A stretch of 64,000 nt of DNA from Jaminaea rosea (lineage: Eukaryota > Basidiomycota > Exobasidiomycetes > Microstromatales), in NCBI RefSeq assembly GCF_003144245.1, contig NW_020289975.1, positions 2,809,496 to 2,873,495 on the forward strand. Direction: 5' to 3'. The stretch's first letter is position 1. The number at the start of each line of letters is the position of its first letter. The position numbers and the translations under genes were made by a program. The notes beneath the pieces were generated by a model. It was not told where the DNA came from. It was given only the letters and a program-made list of their open reading frames with translations, and made no database searches. This document shows, piece after piece, positions 41,112 through 50,253 of the stretch.

Positions 41112-44100
41112 ATGGGCCTGAACCTGAGCCTGAGCCTGCGCTTGAGCAGCAGCAAAGCGCTGCTGTTCCTCCGCCATCCTCCTCTGATTATACAACTGCA
41201 CGTGGCGCGCATGCGCATCGTCCCTGTCAGCCTTATGCTGACTCAACTGCTGAGGCGTAGGCGTGGCTCCACCCTTGGGCGTGTTGTGCGTCTCGTGTGA
41301 CGCTAGGTTGACCTTGCGTACCTCACCGGGGGCGAGAGGAGGACGAGCAGTGGCTTCGCGCCGCTTGGCCGTCTTGCGCATCGCTTCGAGGATGTTGCTG
41401 TGTCGCATCTTGCGGCGCGACCCATCGAATTTCGCAGTGAGCTTCTTGGCCAGCTTTTCGCGCTTGACTGCCATTGAGTTAGGCGGCAGCGATGCCGCCG
41501 TCGGTGGCGCTGCGGAGGCCTGCGGGCTTGGCCCATTCGTGTCCGTACTCGCGTTTGCTGCTGCGTCGGTCGACGGCGTCGGAGGTGCAAGCTGCGGAAG
41601 GGCAGGAGGCGGCGGCGGTGGCTTGCCCTCTGCTGCCGCCTTGGTGATGCGATCCCACCTATCATAGCAGTCCCACGGCTCGCGACGGTCTGTGGGCACC
41701 ATCAGCCGCGACGAGTTGAAGACATCAGAGATCAAAGGCCAGTTGGTGCCGTAGTGCTGCACCAGCTTCATGAGGAAGCCGTCTTCCTCGCTCGACCAGA
41801 ATATCTGCGCTGCTCTGAGCTCTGGCTCGCGCGGCTGAACGACGTGGTTCATGGTCGAGGGCGCTGCTTCTCTGCTTGGCTTGTTGGATCGGCGGCTGAA
41901 GATCGTCGTAGCTACGGGAGGGGGCAGATCAAGATCCTGCCTGCAGATCCCGAGATTGGGGTCAACTATCCTCGCGGCAATGATCCAATCGCTGTCCTCC
42001 TTCCACCGTCCTTGCGCACGATTCTTGCCGGGCTCAAGCGTCGATACCAAGAGCGGCTTAGCGTCCAACAGCCTGCTGACCTGCGTCAATCTCGAGCCCT
42101 GATGATACGCTCCCTCGTCCACTCGCTTGTCCCCCTTGCCCGCTTCTGGGATACCAGGCGGACCGTATTCCATCAGCTCGGGGAAAAGGGCCGCGATCGA
42201 CCACGTCTGATCCGTCTCCAGGACGCTCTGCATCTTGTCGATGTCGACACCCAGCATCTCGGCTGCGGCTTCGGCATCGAAAGACTCGAGAAGAGCAGCA
42301 GGCGAGACGCTAGTTGCAGAGATGTCCATGGAGAAGATGGGGGCGCGCAGCGTGCTGGAAATGCTCTGAAGAAGGTCTTCCGGTTGGGGCTCTTGACGAG
42401 TGGAGGGCGCCGGCGGTGAGGCTTCGGCGGTGGACGTCGCTGCGCCAGCTAGGGTGTCGTCGCGGCGGAGTGGGACGGCTCGCATTGCTGGAGTCATGGA
42501 GCTTGCGTCGCGAGATTCTTGCCGCCTCTTGTCGCCGGCCGAGGGTCCAGAGAGCTGAGGCATGGGAGCTTCCGGCCTTGCCTCGTTGATGAAGACTGTT
42601 CGCGGCTCATCTTTCTCTCCCTTCAGCGCCGCCTCGACCTCACCATCGTCGGCGTCGCCATCTGCGTCAGCGTCTGCCTCACCGTCCGCGTCAGCGTCTG
42701 CATCGCCATCGCCATCGGCGTCAGCTTCAGCGTCAGCGTCCACATCAGCATCTGCGTCTGCATCTGCATCTGCATCCACATTCGCCTCTGCGATGCTGAC
42801 TCGTCGAATCTCTGCTGCTCCCTCTTCCTTTGTCTGCGCCGCAGGGCGCTCGTCGACGTCCATTGGCGCCTGTATCCCTTCATCCCTCGGCTCCTCCTTG
42901 ATCTCCACCTCCATGCCGTCCTCTTCCAATTCTACCTCCTCGCGTTGCCTCTCGCTCTCCCTCCTGCCACTCGCGGTCCTTGGCACGCACATGCTTCGTT
43001 TGGCTTGCGGCGTCTTAGCCTTGACCCATGCCCGACAGGCGTACGCCAGTTGCACACCAACGGCCATCTTCCATCTCCTCTCCTCGCGGAAGTCAGTCTG
43101 CATCCACTTCATCTCCTCCAACATCAAATCCCAATGCGCTTTCCTCACCACCGGGGCTTTGGGCTTTTTCGGCTGTCTGAAGCTCCATAGCCCCGCCTCC
43201 TTGAGCTTCTCGATACGGGCCATGGCACGAATAAAGCGTTGCTCGGTGAAAGCGACGCGCCAGTCTCGGGTGAGGAGGCACTTGTCTGCCTTTCCCACCA
43301 AGCCTGAACCTGGTGAAGCACGGGAGCGGACGTACCACCGCCAGAGGTCTGTTTGTCCGGCGCCAGTGGGACCGGACGGCGGAGGTACGCCGGGCTTGGT
43401 TTGGGGCACATGAGGCGCTTTACGAACGCGTGATGAGGAGGAGCCCCCAGCGCCTGCCCCGCCGCTGCCTGCACCTGTGTAGCGGCGGAAAGGATCGGGT
43501 GGAAGAGGGCGGAGAGAGGAGGCGTAGGTGACTGAGAGGGGGTTGGGCGAGAGTTGGACGAGAGTGGGATGCAGGGGCACAGTCTCTGGTACAGTGTCGT
43601 TACTGACGGGGGCAACGGTGCCGGTCAGAATGGCAGCTACGTCTGCTGCAGAAGGCTGAGAGGCTAGGAGGGCGTTCGAAGCGATCGGAACAGAGAGGGG
43701 CGGCCCCGTTGCTGCTGCTGCCGCCGCCGCTTCATTAGACGAGGTATTGCCACTGTCGTCGGTGACGGAGAGCGCTGGCGAAGAGGTGACCGTACGATCG
43801 ACGGCCGTACCTGCAGCCAGCTTGGAGATGAGAGCAGAAGAGGCAGCAGACGGTGTTGGCTGCGGTGGCGGCGTAGCTACGCTTGCAAGTGCGGGGTCAT
43901 AATCTGCTTGCTGTCCTGCGCGCTTGCTCGTTGAGGCTCGTCGAGTGGCCGGGCGAGGCGTCGTCGTATTCGGTGTCGTCGGGGAGGTCACTGCCGGACC
44001 CTTCTGCGGCGTGGCAACAGTCTTGGAAGCAGCACCACCGGACTTCTGTCCTTCTGCAGTCTTGATCGCCTTTGCCCTTTGGGACGCTGACTTGAGCGGG

Positions 44101-44636
44101 GGAGAGGATCCCAACTCGGCGAACAGCTTGCGCTTGAGGTGGGCCGACGAGGGCAGCTTGACGCTGGCAATTGATGACGACTTGTCCTTATCTTTGTCCT
44201 CCTGACTGGCGGAAACTCCAAGTGGATGCTCTCGATAAAATACCTCAAACTTGTCACGATAGGTTGACTCCTCCGGAATCTCGCGAGGCATCACCGTCGC
44301 TGGCTGGCTGTCCTCTTCCTCAGCCTTTTCCAGCGAGCCTAGCGCGCTTGTCCTCGTGTTCTGCTCCCACAGGAGGTAAAGATCACGCAGCTCTGAAGCA
44401 TGGTCGACTTTGAGGTTGCTGTACAGAGCAGAAAGAAGTTCGGATGGTCAGTCTAGGGACGAGGTGCACAGTATATGCTGTCACGCGGCGCCTCGGACGC
44501 ACCTCAACCGCTCCTCTGCCTCTTCTAGCCTATCCTGGCGAAGATCCTCAAGCGTCACTCTCGATGAGCTTGCTTGCGCGTTGTTGCTTCCATCTTTCGC
44601 CGTCGGTACAGCTGTTGGCTTCGCCGGCAACGCCAT
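40041..44636 (-). CDS. EAF1: Eaf1/Vid21 scaffold subunit of the NuA4 histone acetyltransferase
   Basis: Platform protein that assembles NuA4 (Esa1 acetyltransferase) and links it to chromatin remodelling modules. Exons 44636-44503 and 44418-40041 give 1503 aa; the first exon encodes MALPAKPTAVP ... VTLEDLRQDRLEEAEERL. Domains: N-terminal helices (LRDLYLLWEQNTR, PREIPEESTYRDKFEVF), an HSA domain at ~470-512 (KAHWDLMLEEMKWMQTDFRE, ERRWKMAVGVQLAY), an Asp-Ala repeat at ~587-640, a SANT/Myb domain at ~915-975 (FWSSEEDGFLMKLVQHYG, NWPLISDVFN) and a long Gln/Pro-rich C-terminus with a poly-Gln run near 1145. HSA followed by SANT with no helicase domain is the Eaf1 layout and separates it from Swr1/Ino80/p400. 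Confidence 0.95.
41066..41114. repeat. CAG/CAA repeat in EAF1 (poly-Gln)
   Basis: TGC/TTG triplets on the plus strand encode roughly fifteen consecutive Gln on the minus strand in the Eaf1 C-terminal tail. Confidence 0.85.
42640..42790. repeat. Hexanucleotide-type repeat encoding alternating Asp-Ala in EAF1
   Basis: About 150 bp of degenerate tandem repeat (variants of gcatct/gcgtca on the plus strand). In Eaf1 it encodes an almost strict alternation of Asp and Ala with some Gly, Glu and Val (DADADADADADVDADAEADA and so on). In the opposite strand it reads Ala-Ser/Pro-Ser, creating a spurious long antisense frame. Confidence 0.9.
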
Positions 44637-45096
44637 CCTGGGCGACGATGAGGGTTGTGAACGACGCGGATGCTCAGCGGCTCGTCCAGCAGCCTAGAAC
44701 GCGCCCGGTCCGGTGTCCCTTGCAAAAAGGAGATGATGAAGATGGAGGAGAAGAGGAATGGGTCCCCTTGCTGACGATGTCAATCTGAAACTATCGAAAT
44801 GCCTGCGTCGAGACTGGGCTTGCAGACGTCGTAGTCCTCGGCGTCGATGAGGCGATGGCGAGTGACGAGATCGATGGTGCGGACGGCCAGACGCAAATCG
44901 CGTCTTTCCGTTCCGGGAACGCTTCCCGCTCATGCGGCCAGTAGTCACCGTCATTCGATCACAACCGTGGTAGCGAAGCAAGGGCGACCAGATGGCGTGG
45001 TCTTTCTATAGGTATTGATGATGATGACAACGAAGCAAATGAGAGCAATGATACAAGGTAGTGGTATGACGGTGGAACGAGGGAGGGCGTGCGAGC
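44637..45096. promoter_or_regulatory. Upstream region of EAF1 / 3' region of mitochondrial uL30
   Basis: 460 bp between the uL30m stop (45097) and the EAF1 start (44636), both minus strand. No gene seen; contains the EAF1 promoter and the uL30m 3' UTR. Confidence 0.5.
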
Positions 45097-45732
45097 TTAG
45101 ATCTCCTTAGCAGCAACAGCCTCAGCCGCTAGCTCGTCAGTCGCGGCGGCGGCGGCGGCGACTCCTCGCGTGCGAATCTCCTCATCTCTCTCCTGACTGA
45201 CCCAGTTGCCTACGACGGTGTAGCCTCTCGGGGCCCTTCTCGCCTCCCGCCCCCAGTCAACCACATCACCACGGGCATCGAGCCAGATTGCCTCCTTGTC
45301 GGGCGTCTGCGCGTGCCAATCCGCTACATCCTCCAGGTCAAGGCCGACAGGCGGGTCAAGGCGCCTCACGTTGTCGACATGAACAAGCTCCTTGACTGCG
45401 AGAATCTGTCCTGCAACGGGTGCGTCCTGTGGAAGGTAGACGGACTGGAGACGCTTCTTGAGGCCCATGGCCGAGAGGACTTTGCTGATGCGAGACGGCA
45501 GGCCAATGGCCGAGCGACGCAGCGTGACACGGTAGTGGGTCGTGGGGCGGAGCTGGGCGGTGGACGAAGTGGTTGCGGATGGGTCCTCTTGCGCTGATGA
45601 GGCGCTCGTTGAGGACATGGGACGCACCCACCCGTTGAGGGTGTAGGCGGATGACGTGGCGATAGGGGAGGCACGGAGAGCAGGGGTTACGAGGGCCATG
45701 CGGCGCATCGTCGAGGGGAAGAGAGAGGACAT
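45097..45732 (-). CDS. MRPL33: Mitochondrial large-subunit ribosomal protein uL30m
   Basis: Structural protein of the mitochondrial large ribosomal subunit. 211 aa, one exon. The N-terminus is rich in Arg, Ser and Ala with few acidic residues (MSSLFPSTMRRMALVTPALR), fitting a mitochondrial presequence. The uL30 core is at ~66-125: HYRVTLRRSAIGLPSRISKV, LSAMGLKKRLQSVYLP, VAGQILAVKELVHVDNV. A C-terminal extension of ~85 residues (WLDARGDVVDWGREARRAPR, then Ala/Glu-rich) is longer than in bacteria, as is common for fungal mitoribosomal proteins. Confidence 0.92.
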   Translation of the reverse strand: MSSLFPSTMRRMALVTPALRASPIATSSAYTLNGWVRPMSSTSASSAQEDPSATTSSTAQLRPTTHYRVTLRRSAIGLPSRISKVLSAMGLKKRLQSVYLPQDAPVAGQILAVKELVHVDNVRRLDPPVGLDLEDVADWHAQTPDKEAIWLDARGDVVDWGREARRAPRGYTVVGNWVSQERDEEIRTRGVAAAAAATDELAAEAVAAKEI

Positions 45733-46680
45733 GCTGTGGGAGAGGGAGAGGGACTGAGGTCAGCCTCTCTAGTCCTGAATTTTCAATCCGTGCGCCCGAC
45801 TCTGCCCATCACTGCGCCGCACGCTCTGCGTTCTTTCAGGGTAACCTGTTTTCGGCCTGGCCCGTTGCACCGCTCTTCGTCTCAGCCAACAAGGCGGGAC
45901 CTCCAGCGCATGTAGGGTGTCGGTAACAAGAGGTGACTCGGCGAGGGCACAGCAGGACGAAGCAGCGAAGTAAGTGATCTGGCCAGCCGTGAAAACGACG
46001 GGAGAAGCAGAGGCCGAGCGTTTGACCGCCAGCACAAAGCCTCACCAGCCGCAGTCAACAGATCTTCCGATCACCACCTGCGCCGCGCCGAACCCACTGC
46101 TCCTCAGCCGCCCTCGATTGCCGGTGACTCCCAACGCGAGGTCATCACACCAACGAAAACTGTGGAGACGAGGCCTTGACATGCAGGGGCTAACGACGGC
46201 TCTTCCTAATGCTTTACGGTAAACTCTATGCTCATCACTCGTGCTGGTATGCAACCGAGCGAGAGCAGAGCGCGGGCGGCGATGCGCCTTTTGGAGTGGT
46301 ACTCACGTTGCGGTGGCGCTGGTAAATGTCTTGAGAAGCAAGAGGAAGGCCAAGAAGGTGTGCAGCTGGGAGTGGACAGAAAGGTAGACGATGTCAACCG
46401 GCTGTGCACGAAGTCGTAGAACCGAGCTGCGCCATCAACGTCGCCGTCACTTCCACCGCTGCAACTGTGTGTGACTCCTCGGACTTCCAAGGAAGGTCTG
46501 CAAACCCTCATCAGGCCAGGGCCGGCTGCGATCCCCATGCGATGCAAACGACCAATAACGAGACGCCACTGGACGGTCCGACACTCCTGCCGAAGCAGGA
46601 GGGTTCGAGTCGGTGCCCTCTCGCAAGGAGATGGACGTCTGTCGGTAGGTCTCTCGCTAGGGAGAGCCAATGAAACCCCA
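45733..46680. other. Interval upstream of uL30m without a supported gene
   Basis: It holds the uL30m promoter at 45733-45950. An apparent hydrophobic frame on the minus strand at ~46290-46390 (VYLSVHSQLHTFLAFLLLLK ending at a GTGAGT donor) is suggestive of a membrane exon but could not be joined to others. Confidence 0.4.
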
Positions 46681-46882
46681 CTACAATATAGTCACGCCGG
46701 TGAGCGTGGGCCCTAGAGTGGAAACTGCGAATTTGGCTGGATACCATGATCTTCATCATCGGAGTCGAGTAGCAGCGGGGAAAAGGGCGGACGACGTGAA
46801 GGCTGCATCTTGGGTGTGCGATGCTTACCAGCTAGGCGAAAGGGCGGCGGCGGTGCGGAGTCGATGTAGTAGGGCAGGAGAT
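46681..46882 (-). CDS. Possible 3' exons of a small spliced gene, unknown
   Basis: Two short exons with good signals: 46882-46829 (acceptor CGCGTAG preceded by CTGAC, donor GTAAGC) and 46736-46681 (acceptor GTATCCAG). Joined in phase they read LLPYYIDSAPPPFRLAAKFA then VSTLGPTLTGVTIL and a stop, which looks like the C-terminus of a small membrane-associated protein. Transcription would run minus-strand, perhaps from a leader exon ending at a GTGAGC donor near 47162. The start codon was not found with confidence; ATG near 47067 is one candidate. No family could be named. Confidence 0.3.
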
Positions 46883-47771
46883 CTACGCGCGCAGAGGAGG
46901 AGCAATGATGGTCAGCTCAAACTGCCCGTGTCTAGCTAGCGTGATGCGCCATTATCGTGGATCCATCAGACAAAGTCGTACTGGCAAGTACAAAATAGGA
47001 TGTGCAAAACCCCGTGAAGGGCCCGCGTTGCTCGACAGCGATCGAGCTCCTTTTCTTCTCGGCATGGTCGGGTAGGCCGGGGAAAGGAAGTTGCGAAGAT
47101 CATCGTGTGGAAAGGAGGGCGCGAATGCGATGCAATAGGGAGGTGTTCGACTGATGCTCACCTGATGTTGCTGTCTTTGAGAGTTCTGGTTCTCGTCGCG
47201 ATGGACGATGGTTGAATGGACAAGGAAGTCAAGAAGTGAGATGGAGGTTCAACGCTGGCTTTGACTTCGCACCTCGCGCTTGGCTTGAGCCCGACCGAAC
47301 CCCCCCAGCCAAAAAAACTCGCGGCCCGCGTCTGACCCACAAGCCGACTTTGGGCTGTGGCTGTGGCCGTGGCTTGACTGCAACCCGAGACGAGGCGAGA
47401 CGAGACGAGACGGCCGCGCCCCGCGTGGCGATGGCGGAGCGGAACAGGGACAGAGGAGTAACAACAGTCAGCTCGTCGTCATCCCGGACTGGCGGCGGCA
47501 ACTTGGCTTGGCTTGGCTTGTCCTCCTTGCCACCACCAATTACGAGCCTCGCTGACCGCACAAAGGAGCTGGCAGCAGCACAGACAAGAAAAGCGCGGCG
47601 CCAGTGGGGCGTGAGGCGCTCGACGACCATCCGCTTTCTTCATCGTCATCATCATCATCATCATCATCATCAACCTCTCGACCCTATTCGTCTTCAAGAA
47701 GCATACACGCTGCAAGCCCAAGCGGAGCAGCGCTAATACAGACCAACAGCAGCCTTGACACCTCCTTCAGC
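46883..47771. promoter_or_regulatory. Region upstream of the SIM/RING gene
   Basis: It contains the probable leader of the plus-strand RING gene and possibly the 5' part of the small minus-strand gene. A CAT-triplet microsatellite lies at 47642-47671. Confidence 0.45.
47642..47671. repeat. CAT triplet microsatellite in the 5' leader of the RING gene
   Basis: About ten consecutive tca/cat triplets upstream of the first ATG (47772). Confidence 0.9.
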
Positions 47772-49896
47772 ATGTCAAATACCATCGACCTGACGCTGGA
47801 CTCGCCGCCTCGCCCAGCCATCACGCTGCCAGTAGGATCCTCGTCGAATAGCACCTCCACTCAAGACCAAGGCCAGTCTACTTCGTCATCATCGGCAGCT
47901 GCGCCGAGTGGCAGTGGCACCGGCAGCGGCAGTGGGAGCAGTCGACGCCCAATGCGATCGTCAGCATCGGATGATGGCTTCGAGATCAGTCATATGTCAG
48001 AAGGTGCGCAACGAGCCGCCGATGCTGCCAGAGCAGCTCGGCAAGCCCAAATGATGCAAACAGAGGATTCAGTACGATGGAGGCAAAGTGAGTCCTTGTG
48101 TCAAGCGCATACCCGAATTGAGCTAACCCCGTATTCGTTCTCTACCCCTGCACTTAGACTTTCTGACCTCAGAGGGACGCGAGCCACGCCGACGTCCACC
48201 AACTTCTGCAGCGGGGGGTGGTGCGTCCTCCTCCTCATCATCATCATCGGCAACTAGACCTACGTCAGGGAGCGGATTCTCTATCACCAGCACCACCCAC
48301 AACGCGCCCGGTGTACGCATCCACGATGGTCTGCCCCCTGGTCCGCACGCCAACAGTAGCAACGCAGCAGCAGGCCCCTCAGGCACTCGTCGTGTCGCAG
48401 TAGACATGATGATCAACGGCGGGGTTCATCGAGTCTATGTCCCCGAGGATCAGATGCCTGGTCGTCGTGGTGCCAACAGCGCTGCCGGAAGAGTAGCCGC
48501 GGCAGCAGCAGCTCCCCAACAAGCCGCCTCGGGCTACTCAATGGGCGGCGTCCTCGCCAATCTTTCCCATCTTGCCACTAGAGTAGAAGGCGTTGCGACC
48601 CACATGGCTGCTCACGCTGGCTTTGGAGGCGGGGCAGCTGCTCGAGGATTGCCTCGACGAGGGGCATTAGCTGGAGTCGCGCGAGGAAGGGGAGGAGGAA
48701 GAGGAGGTGGCGGAGGTCGAGGAGGCGCAAGGGCAAGTGGGGGTTGGAACCCTTCTGCGGCCATGAGGAAAGAGCTCGAGAAGGTGATCCCCGCCAAACA
48801 TGATCCCAAGATGGTACTCAACCACACCAGCCATACGCCAAAGGGCAACGGCCCAGTCGACCTCACGGATAGCAACCCCAGCAAAGCAAATAAGAAGACC
48901 TTCTCTTTCGGCATTGTGGAACCACCCCTCGACGTGGAAACATTCGAGCAGGACCCTCGTATCATTCGCGGCCCTCTCCCTGACACGAGTCCCATTTGCG
49001 CCGGATGCGATTGTGCGCTTGTCCTTGGCGGCAGTGGACCAAGGAGGATCTGGGCGTTGCCCTGTGGCCACGTCATCGACGGGCGCTGCTATGAGAGGTA
49101 CGCGAATGGCATCACCCCGGCCAGGGCGAGAGACATGGCACGCGAGGAGGTGGAGAAGGCGAGGAGAGATGAGGCTGTCGTTCTCAAGGAAGACGGGGAG
49201 GAGGATAGCAAAGCGTCGATCATCCCCCTGGGTGTGGACGCAGATAGTAGTATGGAGGGAAGCAGCAGCAGCAGCAGCAGCGGCAGCCACAGTCGCCTGC
49301 GCGTCAAGCGTCCCCGAGAAGATGACGATGGCGAAGGTTTCGAGAGGGACGAGCCTCACAAGGCCTTGAAGCCAGACGAGGGCAGTTCTGCTACACACAG
49401 CGTGAGGAACTCGCCCAGCGACAAAGGCAAAGGCCGCGCCATCAGCTCGGATGGAGACGTATCCGCCGGAGGAGACACCGCCACACACGCCACTCTTACC
49501 GACGCCCCTTCTCACCAGCGCGGCGCAAATGGCATCAAGATCGACGCAGAAGAAGAATACGCCGCCGCCGCCCCTGTTGACAGCGAGACGGAAGACGAGC
49601 AATCAGTCTCTCACTCAACAGTGGGCGCCATCAGGGGAAGGGGGCGAGCAAGGGGTGGGAGTAGAAGCAGGCCCGGGGGTCGCACCGCAAGTGGCGCCGC
49701 ATCGCTTGCGACGTCTCCCCGCGGCGCGAGCAAGACGAAGAAAGCCTCAGTGGCCGGAGCGACAACAACAGCAGCAGCAGCAACAGAGAAGCCCTGCAAG
49801 CGTGTCAAGACGTTCGTATGCCCTGTCGAAGGGTGCAACCAGCGCGTGGCTACACAGCAGGGGAGGGCGGCAAGCGGTGTGGAGCTGTACGTTTGA
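47772..49896 (+). CDS. RING-like zinc-finger protein with SUMO-interaction-like motifs (candidate SUMO-targeted ubiquitin ligase)
   Basis: Exons 47772-48087 and 48158-49896 give 684 aa. Just after the start it reads MSNTIDLTLDSPP: IDLTLD is a SUMO-interaction (SIM) type core; a second, PVDLTDSNP, lies at ~338. A Gly-Arg-rich RGG stretch is at ~270-300 (RGRGGGRGGGGGRGGARA). The zinc finger starts at ~385: ICAGCDCAL, then RIWALPCGHVIDGRCYERY, but the last metal pair is far away, FVCPVEGC at ~655, after a ~230-residue charged/Ser-rich insert with poly-Ser and basic clusters (RLRVKRPRED). In fungal proteins with the WALxCGHVxDGxC signature the C-P-x-x-G-C pair also closes the finger. The start is the first ATG. 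A SUMO-targeted E3 ligase role is inference; the second Cys of the usual C-x2-C after the His is absent. The 3' end could include one more small intron. Confidence 0.72.
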
Positions 49897-50253
49897 GGCC
49901 ATTACGCGAGAGAGGCAAGGAGCAGGGAGGCGGCATCATCTTCATCAGCATCACGACCATTCCCGACCATCATTCTTTACGACACCTGTCATTCAGCATT
50001 CCTCCAATCGCCAAGCGCGCTGTCACCCTTTCTTTCTGCATCTACAATTATATCGACTGACATCCATCCATTCTCCCACTGGAAGAGTGCGACAGTTCCT
50101 CGCTAGCAGGCGCGAATTCGAGGGTACCAAAATGCATTATCGCGTCTTCGAGATACTCGGTAAGATCAGAGGGGATGAGACAGTGACGAAAACGAGCGAG
50201 GTGGAAGGAGAACGAGATAAGCTGACCAGCAGCGGCACCGATCAGCCAAGACC
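49897..50253. other. Convergent 3' interval between RING gene and dehydrogenase fusion
   Basis: About 360 bp between stop codons; no gene recognised. Confidence 0.55.

Noticed and set aside
42562-43413. 283-codon open frame on the plus strand with Ala-Ser repeats
   Set aside because: It is the complement of the EAF1 Asp-Ala repeat and neighbouring coding sequence; EAF1 on the minus strand has clear HSA and SANT domains and continuous frame.
46595-46625. B-box-like GGTTCGAGTC
   Set aside because: No A-box upstream at the right spacing and no acceptor-stem pairing.
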